Shown here: one piece after another, positions 6,645-13,899 of the stretch
Position numbering within the stretch: position 1 is the stretch's first letter
How the letters are laid out: every line of letters starts with the position of its first letter
Origin: JBOHHM01 sp050725495
Lineage (GTDB): Bacteria > Pseudomonadota > Gammaproteobacteria > Burkholderiales > Burkholderiaceae_C
Reading direction: 5' to 3'
Assembly (NCBI GenBank): GCA_050725495.1
Contig: JBOHHM010000303.1
Location: forward strand, 1-14,065
Length of the DNA: 14,065 bases
Translations under genes and position numbers: made by a program
Notes under the pieces: model-generated
What the model saw: the letters and a program-made list of their open reading frames with translations, nothing else
Told to the model about the DNA's origin: nothing
Databases searched by the model: none

Positions 6645-7607
6645 ATGAGCAACCCGGCTTCGGACCCACCCGCTGTGCTGCGCCAGCCCACGCTGCGCCA
6701 GCTGCGCGGCTTCCAGGCCGTGGCGCGCCATGCGAGCTTCAGCCGCGCGGCGCAGGCGCTGGCGCTGACGCAGCCGGCACTGTCGGCCGCGATCCGCGAC
6801 CTCGAGCAGTTGCTGGACGTGAGCCTGTTCGAGCGCAGCACCCACCATGTGGCGCTGACCGCCGCCGGCGCCGCGCTGTTGCCGCAGGTGCAGTGGCTGA
6901 TCAACAGCTACACCCACGGCGTGAGCGACCTGCACCGCGTGCTGGCGGGCCAGGCCCGCAGCCTGCGGCTGGCGGCCCTGCCCTCGGCCATGCACCTGCT
7001 GGCGCCGCCGCTGGCCGACTGGCACAGGCTCAACCCCGACGTGGCCCTGAGCCTACGCGACCCACTCAATGACGACCTGGTGGCCGCGCTGCTGAGCGGC
7101 GAGGTCGATATCGGGCTGGGCACCGAGCTCGACCTGCCCGCCGGCATAGACACCATCGCCGTGGCCCACGACGACCTGGTGGCCGTGCTGCCCAGCGAGC
7201 ACAAGCTGGCGGGGCGCAGCACGCTGCGCTGGCGCGACCTCAGGGGCGAGCGCCTGGCGCTGTTTGCCCGTGGCAGCACCTACGAGCTGGCGCTGACCAC
7301 GCTGCGCCAGCAGGGCGTGGTGCTGGAGAAGGCCGACCGGTTGCTCTACAGCGAGTCGCTCTACAGCCTGGTGCGCAGCGGTCTGGCCGTGGGTGTGATC
7401 TCGCGCCTGTACACCCATGGGCTGCACGCCGACGAGCTGTGCCTGCGGCCCCTGGGCAGCCCCGCGATCACGCGCCGCATCGTGCTGATGGTGCGCAGCC
7501 AGCCCCAGCTGCGCCGCAGCACGGTGACGGACTGCCTGGAGCACCTGGCGCGCGCGCTGGCCGGAACACGGCCCTCGGGCGCGAGCCGAAATCGGCCGCA
7601 GCCCTGA
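6645..7607 (+). CDS. LysR-family transcriptional regulator
   Basis: A 320-residue regulator of typical length. The N-terminal winged helix-turn-helix spans about 17-75 (TLRQLRGFQAVARHASFSRA, then TQPALSAAIRDLEQLLDVSLFER). The effector-binding domain covers roughly 95-300, with RLAALPSAMHLL, the GEVDIGLG turn and SGLAVGVISRLY as landmarks. It is divergent from the binding-protein gene, so it most likely controls the nucleoside cluster in response to a nucleoside-derived ligand. The ribosome site before 6645 is poor, and the palindrome lies immediately upstream, which suggests autoregulation. The C-terminal 20 residues are Arg/Pro-rich and probably disordered. Confidence 0.93.
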   Translation: MSNPASDPPAVLRQPTLRQLRGFQAVARHASFSRAAQALALTQPALSAAIRDLEQLLDVSLFERSTHHVALTAAGAALLPQVQWLINSYTHGVSDLHRVLAGQARSLRLAALPSAMHLLAPPLADWHRLNPDVALSLRDPLNDDLVAALLSGEVDIGLGTELDLPAGIDTIAVAHDDLVAVLPSEHKLAGRSTLRWRDLRGERLALFARGSTYELALTTLRQQGVVLEKADRLLYSESLYSLVRSGLAVGVISRLYTHGLHADELCLRPLGSPAITRRIVLMVRSQPQLRRSTVTDCLEHLARALAGTRPSGASRNRPQP

Positions 7608-7667
7608 TCGGACGGGCGCAACACGCTATCAAAACAGCAGCAACTGCGATGCACCAGGCCAGATCGC
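7608..7667. other. Short convergent spacer with possible degenerate dispersed repeat
   Basis: The 60 bases between the LysR stop and the pseudogene contain GCTATCAAAACAGCAGC, which recalls a Comamonadaceae dispersed repeat beginning GCTATCAAAA. The match is by memory and the rest is degenerate. No terminator hairpin is visible. Confidence 0.2.
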
Positions 7668-8598
7668 TCAGCGCCGCGGCGACCTCACATGCTCGGGCCG
7701 CACGCCCACGCCCACCGCATAGGCCGGCAGCACACGCAGCGCCGGCCAGCGGTTGAGCAGCTTGAGCGGCCAGGGCACGGTTGGCGCACCGGTGCTCGAC
7801 AGCACCGGGCCCAGCAGGCGGTTTTGCACCGCCACCTGCACGGCTTGGGTCACGCGGGTCGGGAACACGCGCCGGCGCTCCACGCGCGCGAGCAGCGGCG
7901 TCAGCGCCTTAGGCGCATTGCCAGTAGCTGCCGCGGTCGAGCATCGCGAGAAAGCGCCCGGCGTTGATGCGCCCGCCGCTGCCCGAGGGGTCACCCACCG
8001 CCTTGGGCAGGCGCAGCCACAGCGCATCGATCGGTGCGCCCAGGTGACGGACCTGGAGCCCGGCCGCCGCGCGCACCGCGGAATGGCGGCCGTCGGCGCC
8101 GATCACGAGGTCGGCCGCGATATGCAGCGGGCCATCGGCGGTTTCGGCGCGCACGCCCACCACATGGCCCTGCCCCTCGACCAGGCCGGTCACCTCGGCT
8201 GGCATCAGCAGGCGAAAGCTCGGCAACGCCACGGCCTGCTCGCGCAGAAAATCCAGAAACTCCCACTGCGGCATCATCGCGATGAAGGGGCAGCGCAGGC
8301 CGGACCAGCGGGGCAGGCGCGAGAACTCGGCCAGCGCGACCTCGGTGTCGGCTATCGTGGCGCGCAGCGTGCGCAACTCGTCATGCGGGCGAGCCAGAAA
8401 GGCATCGAGCAGGCCCAGCTCGTGCATTACCTGCAGCGTCGACGGGTGGACTGTGTCGCCGCGGAAGTCGCGCAGGAAGTCCGCGTGCTTTTCCAGCACC
8501 AGCACGTCGACACCCGCGCGTGCCAGCAGCAGGCCCAGCATCATCCCGGCCGGGCCACCGCCGACGATGCAGCAGCGCGCATCGAGTTGTTCGGGCAT
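7668..8598 (-). pseudogene. FAD-dependent monooxygenase (PHBH-like), internal deletion and frameshift
   Basis: The first 229 codons (8598-7909) encode a normal N-terminal half: CIVGGGPAGMM with the dinucleotide-binding glycines at 13-18, LEKHADFLRDFRGDTVHPSTL, and the second FAD motif DLVIGADGRHSAVR. The frame then stops at TAA (7911-7909) just after GSYWQCA. A second minus-strand frame (about 7904-7668) continues with LLARVERRRVFPTRVTQAV and ends RPEHVRSPRR, which reads as the C-terminus of the same family. The middle part of about 100 residues, including the third FAD motif (GD..H..P), is absent, so this is a deletion with frame loss rather than a simple point frameshift. A product lacking that motif should not be an active hydroxylase. 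It is divergent from the ArsR operon. The original substrate is unknown (aromatic hydroxylases and antibiotic-modifying enzymes share the fold). Confidence 0.82.
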
Positions 8599-8683
8599 GG
8601 CTTGGCTTTCGCGTTCAGGGCCCCATTGTCATGCCCGGCGCCGGCGGCAGGAAATTTCACACGGCCGCGGCTTGACTTTTGTT

Positions 8684-8703
8684 ATTTAACGACTAAGTTA
8701 AAT
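8684..8703. promoter_or_regulatory. Candidate ArsR-type operator overlapping the repressor start
   Basis: ATTTAAC (8684-8690) and GTTAAAT (8697-8703) form a perfect 7-bp inverted repeat around GACTAA; the right arm includes the first two bases of the ATG at 8702. TTGACT at 8672-8677 could be a -35, with TAAGTT (8694-8699) as a poor -10 at 16 bases. An ArsR dimer bound here would block the promoter and thus its own operon. If that -10 is used, transcription would begin past 8702 and an internal ATG (8714 or 8735) would be the true start. Confidence 0.6.
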
Positions 8704-9163
8704 GAACGCCCGAATGATCGCCCAAGCCTGCCCCATGGACCCGTTGAGCGCCGCCTTCTCCGCCCTCGCCGACCCGACCCGCCGCGCCATCCTCGCGCGG
8801 CTGGCGCAGGGTGACACGCATGTCGGCGACCTGGTCAAGCCCTTTGCGATCTCGGGGCCGGCGATCTCGCGCCATCTGCGCGTGCTGGAGCAGGCCCGCC
8901 TGATCGAGCGCACGGTTCATGCGCAATGGCGGGTGTGCCGCCTGCGCGGCCCGGGCCTGCGCGCCGCGCACGACTGGCTGACGCAGTACCGCGCGTTCTG
9001 GGACGCCAGCCTGGACCGCCTGGTCGACCTGCTCGAGCAAACGCCCGGGCCACCGCCGGAAACGGGGTCTGCAGCGCCGCAGCCCGCCCAGCGGGCCGAG
9101 CGCCGCCAGAGCCGCCGACCCCGCTCCCCCCTACCCCGCACCCCCAAGAGGAAATCATCATGA
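8702..9163 (+). CDS. ArsR/SdpR-like transcriptional repressor
   Basis: A 153-residue winged-helix protein. The diagnostic SAAFSALADPTRRAILARLA begins at residue 15, followed by the recognition region ISGPAISRHLRVLEQARLIE. There is no CxC or ELCVCD-type metal site (the matching place reads DTHVGDL), so it belongs with the non-metal SdpR-like group that is often paired with SRPBCC proteins. From about residue 113 the protein has a 40-residue Pro/Arg/Lys-rich tail of low complexity, not usual for the family. Start choice is uncertain: ATGs at 8702, 8714 and 8735 all lack good ribosome sites, and many relatives begin at the MDPLS position (8735). It overlaps the next gene by ATGA (9160-9163), so the two are translationally coupled. 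Confidence 0.9.
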   Translation: MNARMIAQACPMDPLSAAFSALADPTRRAILARLAQGDTHVGDLVKPFAISGPAISRHLRVLEQARLIERTVHAQWRVCRLRGPGLRAAHDWLTQYRAFWDASLDRLVDLLEQTPGPPPETGSAAPQPAQRAERRQSRRPRSPLPRTPKRKSS

Positions 9164-10248
9164 ACGCACCCGAACGATTCACCCTGAACCTGTCGCGCTT
9201 TGTCCGCGCCCCGCGCGAGAAGGTGTTCGACGCCTTCGTGACCGAAGCCAGCCTGCGCGCCTGGCATTGCCCGCGCGGCATGAGCGTGGCCAGCTGCGGC
9301 GTGGACGCGCGCGTGGGGGGCGCCTGGCGCACCGAGATGAAAGCGCGCGACGGCAGCCGCTTCACCGTCGGCGGCCAGTACAAGCAACTGCAGCGGCCCG
9401 AGCGCCTGGTCTACACCTGGAAGTGGGAGGGCGAGCACGGACCCATGTCGGACCTGGAAACCCTGATCGAGGTGGACTTCGTCGAGAAAGACGGCGGCAC
9501 CGAGCTGCGCATGACGCACAGCGGCTTCCCGACCGCTGCGGCGCGCGACTCGCACAGCCAAGGCTGGAGCTCGTGCTTCAACCGGCTCAACGACCTGCTC
9601 GACGCGCGCGGCAGCGCCGGCACGCTCACGCTGCTGGGAGATGCGCGCAGCACCTACACGCGTACCGCGCGCATGGGCTTCGCCGAGAAAGGCGTGGCCT
9701 ACACGCTGCAGCCCTGTGCCCCGCATTCGCCCGAGATCCTGGCCGTGCACCCGTTTGGCCGCATCCCGGCGCTGCGCGACGGCAGCATCGACATCTGGGA
9801 AACCCGCGCCATCCTGCAGTACCTCGACGAGAGCTTTGACTCGCCAGTGTCGTTGACACCCGGCAGGATCGCCGACCGGACCAGTTGCGAGCAATGGGTG
9901 AGCGCGGTCAACTGCTACCTCTACGACACCATGATCCGCCGCTACGTGCTGCAAATGATTTTTCCCAAGGGCGAAGGCGGCCAGCCCGACCGCGGCGTGA
10001 TCGATGGCGCGCTCAAGGAAATGCCGGCGCAGCTGGCCGCGCTGGACCGCGCCTACGAACGCGGCGACTTCCTGGCCGGCGAGACGCTGTCGTTTGCCGA
10101 TCTGTTCATCGCGCCCATCCTGGCCTATGTACAAGCCATGCCCGAAGGCGTACAACTGCTGGCCGACCGAGCCCATATCCAGCGCGCGCAAGCCACGATC
10201 CGCCAGCGCGCGAGCTTCATCGCCACCGACCCGCAACGACCCACCTGA
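9160..10248 (+). CDS. SRPBCC (AHSA1-type) domain fused to glutathione S-transferase
   Basis: A 362-residue two-part protein. Residues 8-150 are an SRPBCC/AHSA1-like domain (VRAPREKVFDAF, LRAWHCPRGM, VGGAWRTEM, LEVD-type strands, THSGFP, GWSSCFNRLNDLLDAR). A complete GST follows in the same frame: thioredoxin-fold half 155-228 (LTLLGDARSTYTRTARM, FGRIPAL with cis-Pro203, ETRAIL) and helical half 235-350 (the SFADLFIAP segment at 311-319 is the conserved GST core helix). There is no stop or credible start codon at the junction (residues 150-158), so the fusion is real in this sequence. GAGG 7-10 bases upstream supports the start. The GST half would conjugate or reduce an electrophile with glutathione; the SRPBCC half may bind a hydrophobic ligand. 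Substrate unknown. Confidence 0.9.
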   Translation: MNAPERFTLNLSRFVRAPREKVFDAFVTEASLRAWHCPRGMSVASCGVDARVGGAWRTEMKARDGSRFTVGGQYKQLQRPERLVYTWKWEGEHGPMSDLETLIEVDFVEKDGGTELRMTHSGFPTAAARDSHSQGWSSCFNRLNDLLDARGSAGTLTLLGDARSTYTRTARMGFAEKGVAYTLQPCAPHSPEILAVHPFGRIPALRDGSIDIWETRAILQYLDESFDSPVSLTPGRIADRTSCEQWVSAVNCYLYDTMIRRYVLQMIFPKGEGGQPDRGVIDGALKEMPAQLAALDRAYERGDFLAGETLSFADLFIAPILAYVQAMPEGVQLLADRAHIQRAQATIRQRASFIATDPQRPT

Positions 10249-10259
10249 AAGGACTTGCC

Positions 10260-11021
10260 ATGAGCCACCTGCCCGGAAAATTCGTCTGGTTCGAACATGT
10301 GTCGGCCGACCCCGCGAAAGCGCGCGCCTTCTACGAGAGCCTGTTCGGCTGGAAGATCCAGAGCATGCCCATGGGCGAGCAAAGCTACGACATGCTGATG
10401 AACGGCGCCGACGGCATCGGCGGCCTGCGCACGGCCGAGCCCGGCGGGCCCAGCCACTGGGTCTCGTACCTCTCGGTACCCGACGTCGACGCGAGCTTTG
10501 CCGCCGCGACGGCCGCCGGCGCCAAGGCGCTGCTGCCGCCCACCGACTTCGGCCCCGTGGGGCGCGGTGCGGCGATCGCCGACCCGACTGGCGCTGCCGT
10601 CTCGCTCTGGCGGGGCGCCGAAGGCGACCGCCCCGACCCCGACCAGCCCGTCCCTGGCGACTGGTGCTGGAATGAGCTGTGGACGCCCGACGCGACGAAG
10701 GCACTCGCGTTCTACGAAAAGGTCTTCGGCTACACGCACGATGTCATGGACATGGGAGCCCAGGGCAGCTACTACATGCTCAAAGGCCCCGACGGCGAGA
10801 TGCGCGGCGGGCTGATGCAGTCGCCCGACCCCCAAACCCCGCCCCTGTGGTGCCCCTATGTGCTCGTGGCCGACTGCGACGCGAGCGCGGCCAAGGCCCA
10901 GCAGCTCGGCGCCCAGTCCCTGTGCGTGCCGCCCACCGACATCCCGAACATCGGGCGCTTTGCCGTGCTGCTCGATCCGCTGGGGGCCACGTTCGCGGTG
11001 TTCAAGGGCTTGGAGAAATAG
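10260..11021 (+). CDS. VOC family protein, two tandem glyoxalase-fold domains
   Basis: A 253-residue protein built of two repeats of the vicinal oxygen chelate fold. Domain 1 (about 6-118) has FVWFEHVSADPAKARAFYESLFGW and ends IADPTGAAVSLWRG. Domain 2 (about 132-250) has WNELWTPDATKALAFYEKVFGY and ends LLDPLGATFAVFKG. The layout is that of the CFP30B-like/glyoxalase-bleomycin-resistance group. The first metal position in domain 1 could be His13 (FEH) and in domain 2 Glu139 (NEL). AAAGGA 5-6 bases upstream fits the start, 11 bases after the fusion gene, so the three genes form one operon under the ArsR repressor. Probable role: detoxification or binding of a small electrophile; no substrate can be assigned. 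Confidence 0.92.
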   Translation: MSHLPGKFVWFEHVSADPAKARAFYESLFGWKIQSMPMGEQSYDMLMNGADGIGGLRTAEPGGPSHWVSYLSVPDVDASFAAATAAGAKALLPPTDFGPVGRGAAIADPTGAAVSLWRGAEGDRPDPDQPVPGDWCWNELWTPDATKALAFYEKVFGYTHDVMDMGAQGSYYMLKGPDGEMRGGLMQSPDPQTPPLWCPYVLVADCDASAAKAQQLGAQSLCVPPTDIPNIGRFAVLLDPLGATFAVFKGLEK

Positions 11022-11054
11022 CCGGGCGCGACGCGCCTGTGGCGGCGCGAGCCT

Positions 11055-12593
11055 TCAGGCAGCGTCCTGCGCGAGATCCGCGCCCAAATCCCCCGCGATC
11101 AGCCGGAACTGCTCCAGCGCGGCCTCCAGGTCCTCCACGATCTCCTGCGCGATCACTTGCGGCGCGAGCAGGTTGTCGCTGTCGGCCAGGCTTTCGTCCT
11201 TGAGCCAGAAGATGTCGAGGCTGGCCTTGTCGCGGGCCACGAGTTCGTCGTAGTCGTACACGCGCCAGCGGCCTGTCGGCCCCCTCTCCCCGCTGGGGAG
11301 AGGGTTGGGGTGAGGGGCTGGCTCCGCGCTCCAGGTGGCCTGCCGCTGGTGTCGGTTGGCCCCGTTGTAGAGCGTCACAAACTCGTCCAGGTCTGCGCGC
11401 TTGAGCGGGTTGGTCTTGAGCGTGAAGTGCTTGTTGGTGCGCAGGTCGTAGATCCACAGCTTCTTGGTCCACGGCGTAACGCTTGCAGGCTTTTTGTCAA
11501 GAAACAACACATTGGCCTTGACGCCCTGGGCATAGAACAGGCCGGTGGGCAGGCGCAGCAGGGTGTGCACGTCGCACTCGTGCAGCAGCTTGCGGCGGAT
11601 GGTCTCCCCTGCCCCGCCCTCGAACAGCACGTTGTCGGGCAGCACCACAGCTGCGCGCCCGTGCGTGGCCAGCAGCGTCTTGATGTGCTGCACAAAGTTG
11701 AGCTGCTTGTTGGACGTGGTGGCCCAGAAGTCGTCGCGCTCGATGATGTCTTTTTCGGTCGTCGTGCGGCCGTCTTCGCCGACGATCACGGTGCTGCTCT
11801 TCTTGCCAAACGGCGGGTTGGCCAGCACCACGTCAAAGCGCTCGCCGGGGTCGGCCCCCAAGGCATCGCCCACCACCACGGGCACCGATTTCTCGGAGCC
11901 GATGCCGTGCAGCATCAGGTTCATGGCACACAGGCGCGCCGTGGCCTGCACCAGCTCGTAGCCGGTAAAGGCCTTTTCCTTCAGGTGGCGCAGCTGTTCG
12001 CGCGTGAGGTTCTTGTGGTGGTGAGCGATGTGGTTGTGCGCGGTGAACAGGAAGCCGCCTGTGCCGCAGGCCGGGTCGCAGATGCGATCGCCGGGCTTCG
12101 GTGCGATGCAGTCCACCATGGCCTGGATCAGTGCGCGCGGCGTGAAGTACTGGCCCGCGCCACTCTTGGTGTCTTGCGCGTTTTTCTCCAGCAGACCTTC
12201 GTAAGCGTCGCCCTTGACGTCCGCGCCCAGCACCATCCAGTTTTCGGCGTTGATCAGGTCCACCACCAGGCGGCGCAGCTTGGCCGGGTCCTGGAACTTG
12301 TTTTGCGCCTTGCCGAAGATCAGGCCCAGCGTGCCCTTTTGCTGGCCCAATGCCTCCAGCATGTGGCGGTAGTGGTCGAACAGCTCGTCGCCATCTTTGG
12401 CGAGCAATGACGGCCATGAGTAAGCGTCCGGGACGATGCTGGCCTGGTTGTACGGCGGCTGCGCGCGCTCGTCGGCCATTTTGAGGAACAGCAGGTAGGT
12501 GAGCTGCTCCACGTAGTCGCCGTAGCTCATGCCGTCGTCGCGCAGCACGTTGCAGTAGTTCCAGAGTTTCTGGACAAGGGTGGATGTGTTCAT
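11055..12593 (-). CDS. hsdM: Type I restriction-modification DNA methyltransferase subunit M (N6-adenine)
   Basis: A 512-residue HsdM. The N-terminal helical domain (about 5-135) is followed by the SAM-dependent methylase: QYFTPR (148-153), motif I DPACGTGG (173-180) for SAM binding, and motif IV NPPF (259-262), the N6-adenine catalytic signature. The C-terminal helix (IVEDLEAALEQFRLI) normally contacts HsdS. All catalytic parts are present, so it looks functional. Residues 425-440 (PAPHPNPLPSGERGPT) are foreign to the family and encoded by a dispersed hairpin repeat. The gene's ATG overlaps the stop of the nucleotidyltransferase gene (ATGA, 12593-12590). No hsdS or hsdR follows; the next gene is the convergent VOC gene 33 bases away. 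Without HsdS it cannot select a DNA target, unless partners are encoded elsewhere. Confidence 0.94.
   Translation of the reverse strand: MNTSTLVQKLWNYCNVLRDDGMSYGDYVEQLTYLLFLKMADERAQPPYNQASIVPDAYSWPSLLAKDGDELFDHYRHMLEALGQQKGTLGLIFGKAQNKFQDPAKLRRLVVDLINAENWMVLGADVKGDAYEGLLEKNAQDTKSGAGQYFTPRALIQAMVDCIAPKPGDRICDPACGTGGFLFTAHNHIAHHHKNLTREQLRHLKEKAFTGYELVQATARLCAMNLMLHGIGSEKSVPVVVGDALGADPGERFDVVLANPPFGKKSSTVIVGEDGRTTTEKDIIERDDFWATTSNKQLNFVQHIKTLLATHGRAAVVLPDNVLFEGGAGETIRRKLLHECDVHTLLRLPTGLFYAQGVKANVLFLDKKPASVTPWTKKLWIYDLRTNKHFTLKTNPLKRADLDEFVTLYNGANRHQRQATWSAEPAPHPNPLPSGERGPTGRWRVYDYDELVARDKASLDIFWLKDESLADSDNLLAPQVIAQEIVEDLEAALEQFRLIAGDLGADLAQDAA
11274..11321. repeat. Dispersed hairpin repeat inserted in frame inside hsdM
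   Basis: CCCTCTCCCC (11282-11291) faces GGGGAGAGGG (11295-11304) across a 3-base loop, followed by TTGGGGTGAGGGG. This is a widely scattered proteobacterial repeat whose translation reads PHPNPLPxGE. Here it adds about 16 codons to hsdM without breaking the frame, between WSAE and GRWR. Exact element borders are approximate. Confidence 0.75.
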
Positions 12594-13321
12594 TGGATCG
12601 GCAGGCCGGCAATCCGGCGAATTTTGTCTTCCAGATCAGGCAAGCGGTCCTGGCTGATGGCATCCCCTGGCAAATGCCCGGGCAGCGCATCCAGAAACCG
12701 CCGGTCGGAAAGCAGCGCAGTGAACTGCTCCGCAAGGTAGGCACGCAATGGCTGTGGTGCCTGCATGCATTCGTCAATCAAGTGGTCGCGCCCGTCCAGC
12801 ACACTCAGGATGTCGCCCAAATCGTGGCTGAAAAGATAGTCTCCAGCGCCCCGGCCATGAAAAGCCTCCAACTTGGTGCCGACGAACACAGGCGCCTGAA
12901 TCACGCGGATGGAAACACCACTAGGCAGCGTCAAAGGTTCGGCTGTGGTCACACACAGCGGATACCAGCGGTTGGCAAAGCCAAGAGTCTCCTCCTGGGT
13001 GGGCATCACGTCCACCGTGACACCCTCCACCTGCCAACGGCACACGGGCGCGTCGGGCCGCATGTCTTGCGCAAAGCCTCGCTCGCGCAGCTTCTGCTCA
13101 ATGCGGTGGTAGTCCCTCACTGCCAGCACTTCAGCCACGATGTCCACATCTTCGGTCGGCCGAATCGCCGGGTGGGCGGGGTCTGTGATGAGCAGGCCCG
13201 CGACTGCACCGCCGACAAACGCAAACTGGCTGCACAAGTCAGCCCCCAGACGTCGTGCCACCAACTCCAGCATCACGACATTGGGGTCGTTCGGGTTGAG
13301 CACGGGCGTCATGCCGCCCAT
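12590..13321 (-). CDS. Nucleotidyltransferase (MNT/AbiEii-like fold) in HsdM operon
   Basis: A 243-residue protein with a polymerase-beta-type nucleotidyltransferase core: FVGGAVAG (35-42, GG at 37-38), TEDVDIV with Asp58 and Asp60, and VTVDVMP with Asp104 as the third metal carboxylate. All three acidic residues are present, so it may be an active transferase. The rest is helical and matches no domain I can name. Relatives in toxin-antitoxin systems (AbiEii, MNT-HEPN) transfer nucleotides to tRNA or protein; a role as toxin or modifier here is inferred. A second ATG at 13312 overlaps the upstream gene's stop as ATGA and may be the real start (240 residues). Its own stop overlaps the hsdM start, so hsdM translation should depend on it. 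Confidence 0.78.
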   Translation of the reverse strand: MGGMTPVLNPNDPNVVMLELVARRLGADLCSQFAFVGGAVAGLLITDPAHPAIRPTEDVDIVAEVLAVRDYHRIEQKLRERGFAQDMRPDAPVCRWQVEGVTVDVMPTQEETLGFANRWYPLCVTTAEPLTLPSGVSIRVIQAPVFVGTKLEAFHGRGAGDYLFSHDLGDILSVLDGRDHLIDECMQAPQPLRAYLAEQFTALLSDRRFLDALPGHLPGDAISQDRLPDLEDKIRRIAGLPIQ

Positions 13322-13854
13322 CGCTTGTCCATCTCGGCAATGGCCAGGGCGCGCTCGCGCGGGCTGCCGCCACGCACGGCGTCCACCAGCACCAGCAGCT
13401 CATAGAGCGCGGGGTTGGCCAACGCGGCCTCGGGCACCGTGGGGTACAGCGGATAGAACGCGGCCCCCCGCATCGTGCCGGCCTTGTGGGGCCAAACAGG
13501 CGCTGGCTCGTTGGGCTGCACGATGAGGGCCTGCAGCGGCGGGGCTGCATAGCTGGTGGGTACGCCCCGGGTCATTTCGCCCCGCGTGGCCGGGAAACAA
13601 TAGCGCACCCCATGCTGCACAAACAGGCGCAGCGGCTCCAGCAACACCGCCGGACGCCCGGCCGCATCCTTGCGCGCAAGCTGCGCGGCCACCGCCCGCT
13701 CCACCCCCGCGTGAATCTCAGACGCCGTGAGCTTGAGTTCACCCGCCAAAGCAGCATAGGCAGGCATGGCCTCGCGGTCGAGCGACAGGCGCAAAAGCAC
13801 CACCACATCCTGCGGGCGCAGGACGATTTGCGGGTTGGTTTTGGAGCGGTACAC
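13309..13854 (-). CDS. Winged-helix DNA-binding protein, partner of the nucleotidyltransferase
   Basis: A 181-residue protein. Residues about 10-75 look like a winged helix-turn-helix (RPQDVVVLLRLSL, then YAALAGELKLTASEIHAGVERAVAAQLARK). The C-terminal half (RGVPTSYAAPPL, PVWPHKAG, AFYPLYPTVPEAALANPALYELLVLVDAVR) resembles uncharacterised proteins found beside such nucleotidyltransferases. The start is GTG at 13854; an in-frame stop lies 12-14 bases upstream and no ATG is available before M30. The 3' end overlaps the next gene. It is first in the HTH-MNT-hsdM operon, with a strong palindrome 17 bases before its start, so it probably represses its own operon. By analogy with type IV toxin-antitoxin pairs (AbiEi/AbiEii) it could be the antitoxin-like partner; this is inference. 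Confidence 0.75.
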   Translation of the reverse strand: MYRSKTNPQIVLRPQDVVVLLRLSLDREAMPAYAALAGELKLTASEIHAGVERAVAAQLARKDAAGRPAVLLEPLRLFVQHGVRYCFPATRGEMTRGVPTSYAAPPLQALIVQPNEPAPVWPHKAGTMRGAAFYPLYPTVPEAALANPALYELLVLVDAVRGGSPRERALAIAEMDKRWAA

Positions 13855-13871
13855 AGGGCGATTCTAATCAC

Positions 13872-13899
13872 ATATTCGCCATTTGCGAATGGCGAATAT
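13872..13899. promoter_or_regulatory. Palindromic operator candidate for the HTH-MNT-hsdM operon
   Basis: ATATTCGCCATT (13872-13883) and AATGGCGAATAT (13888-13899) form a perfect 12-bp inverted repeat around TGCG. It covers the predicted -10 of the operon and ends 17 bases before the GTG start. The short direct repeat GCGAAT occurs twice inside. The winged-helix protein encoded next is the obvious candidate to bind it. As RNA it could also form a hairpin near the 5' end of the message. Confidence 0.65.

Noticed and set aside
8917..10704. Nearly 600-codon minus-strand frame opposite the SRPBCC-GST and VOC genes
   Set aside because: The plus-strand genes have recognised domains, ribosome sites and operon spacing; the minus frame is low-complexity Arg/Ala/Gly.
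11157..12410. Plus-strand frame of over 400 codons opposite hsdM
   Set aside because: HsdM motifs I and IV are on the minus strand; the plus frame shows no domain and no ribosome site.
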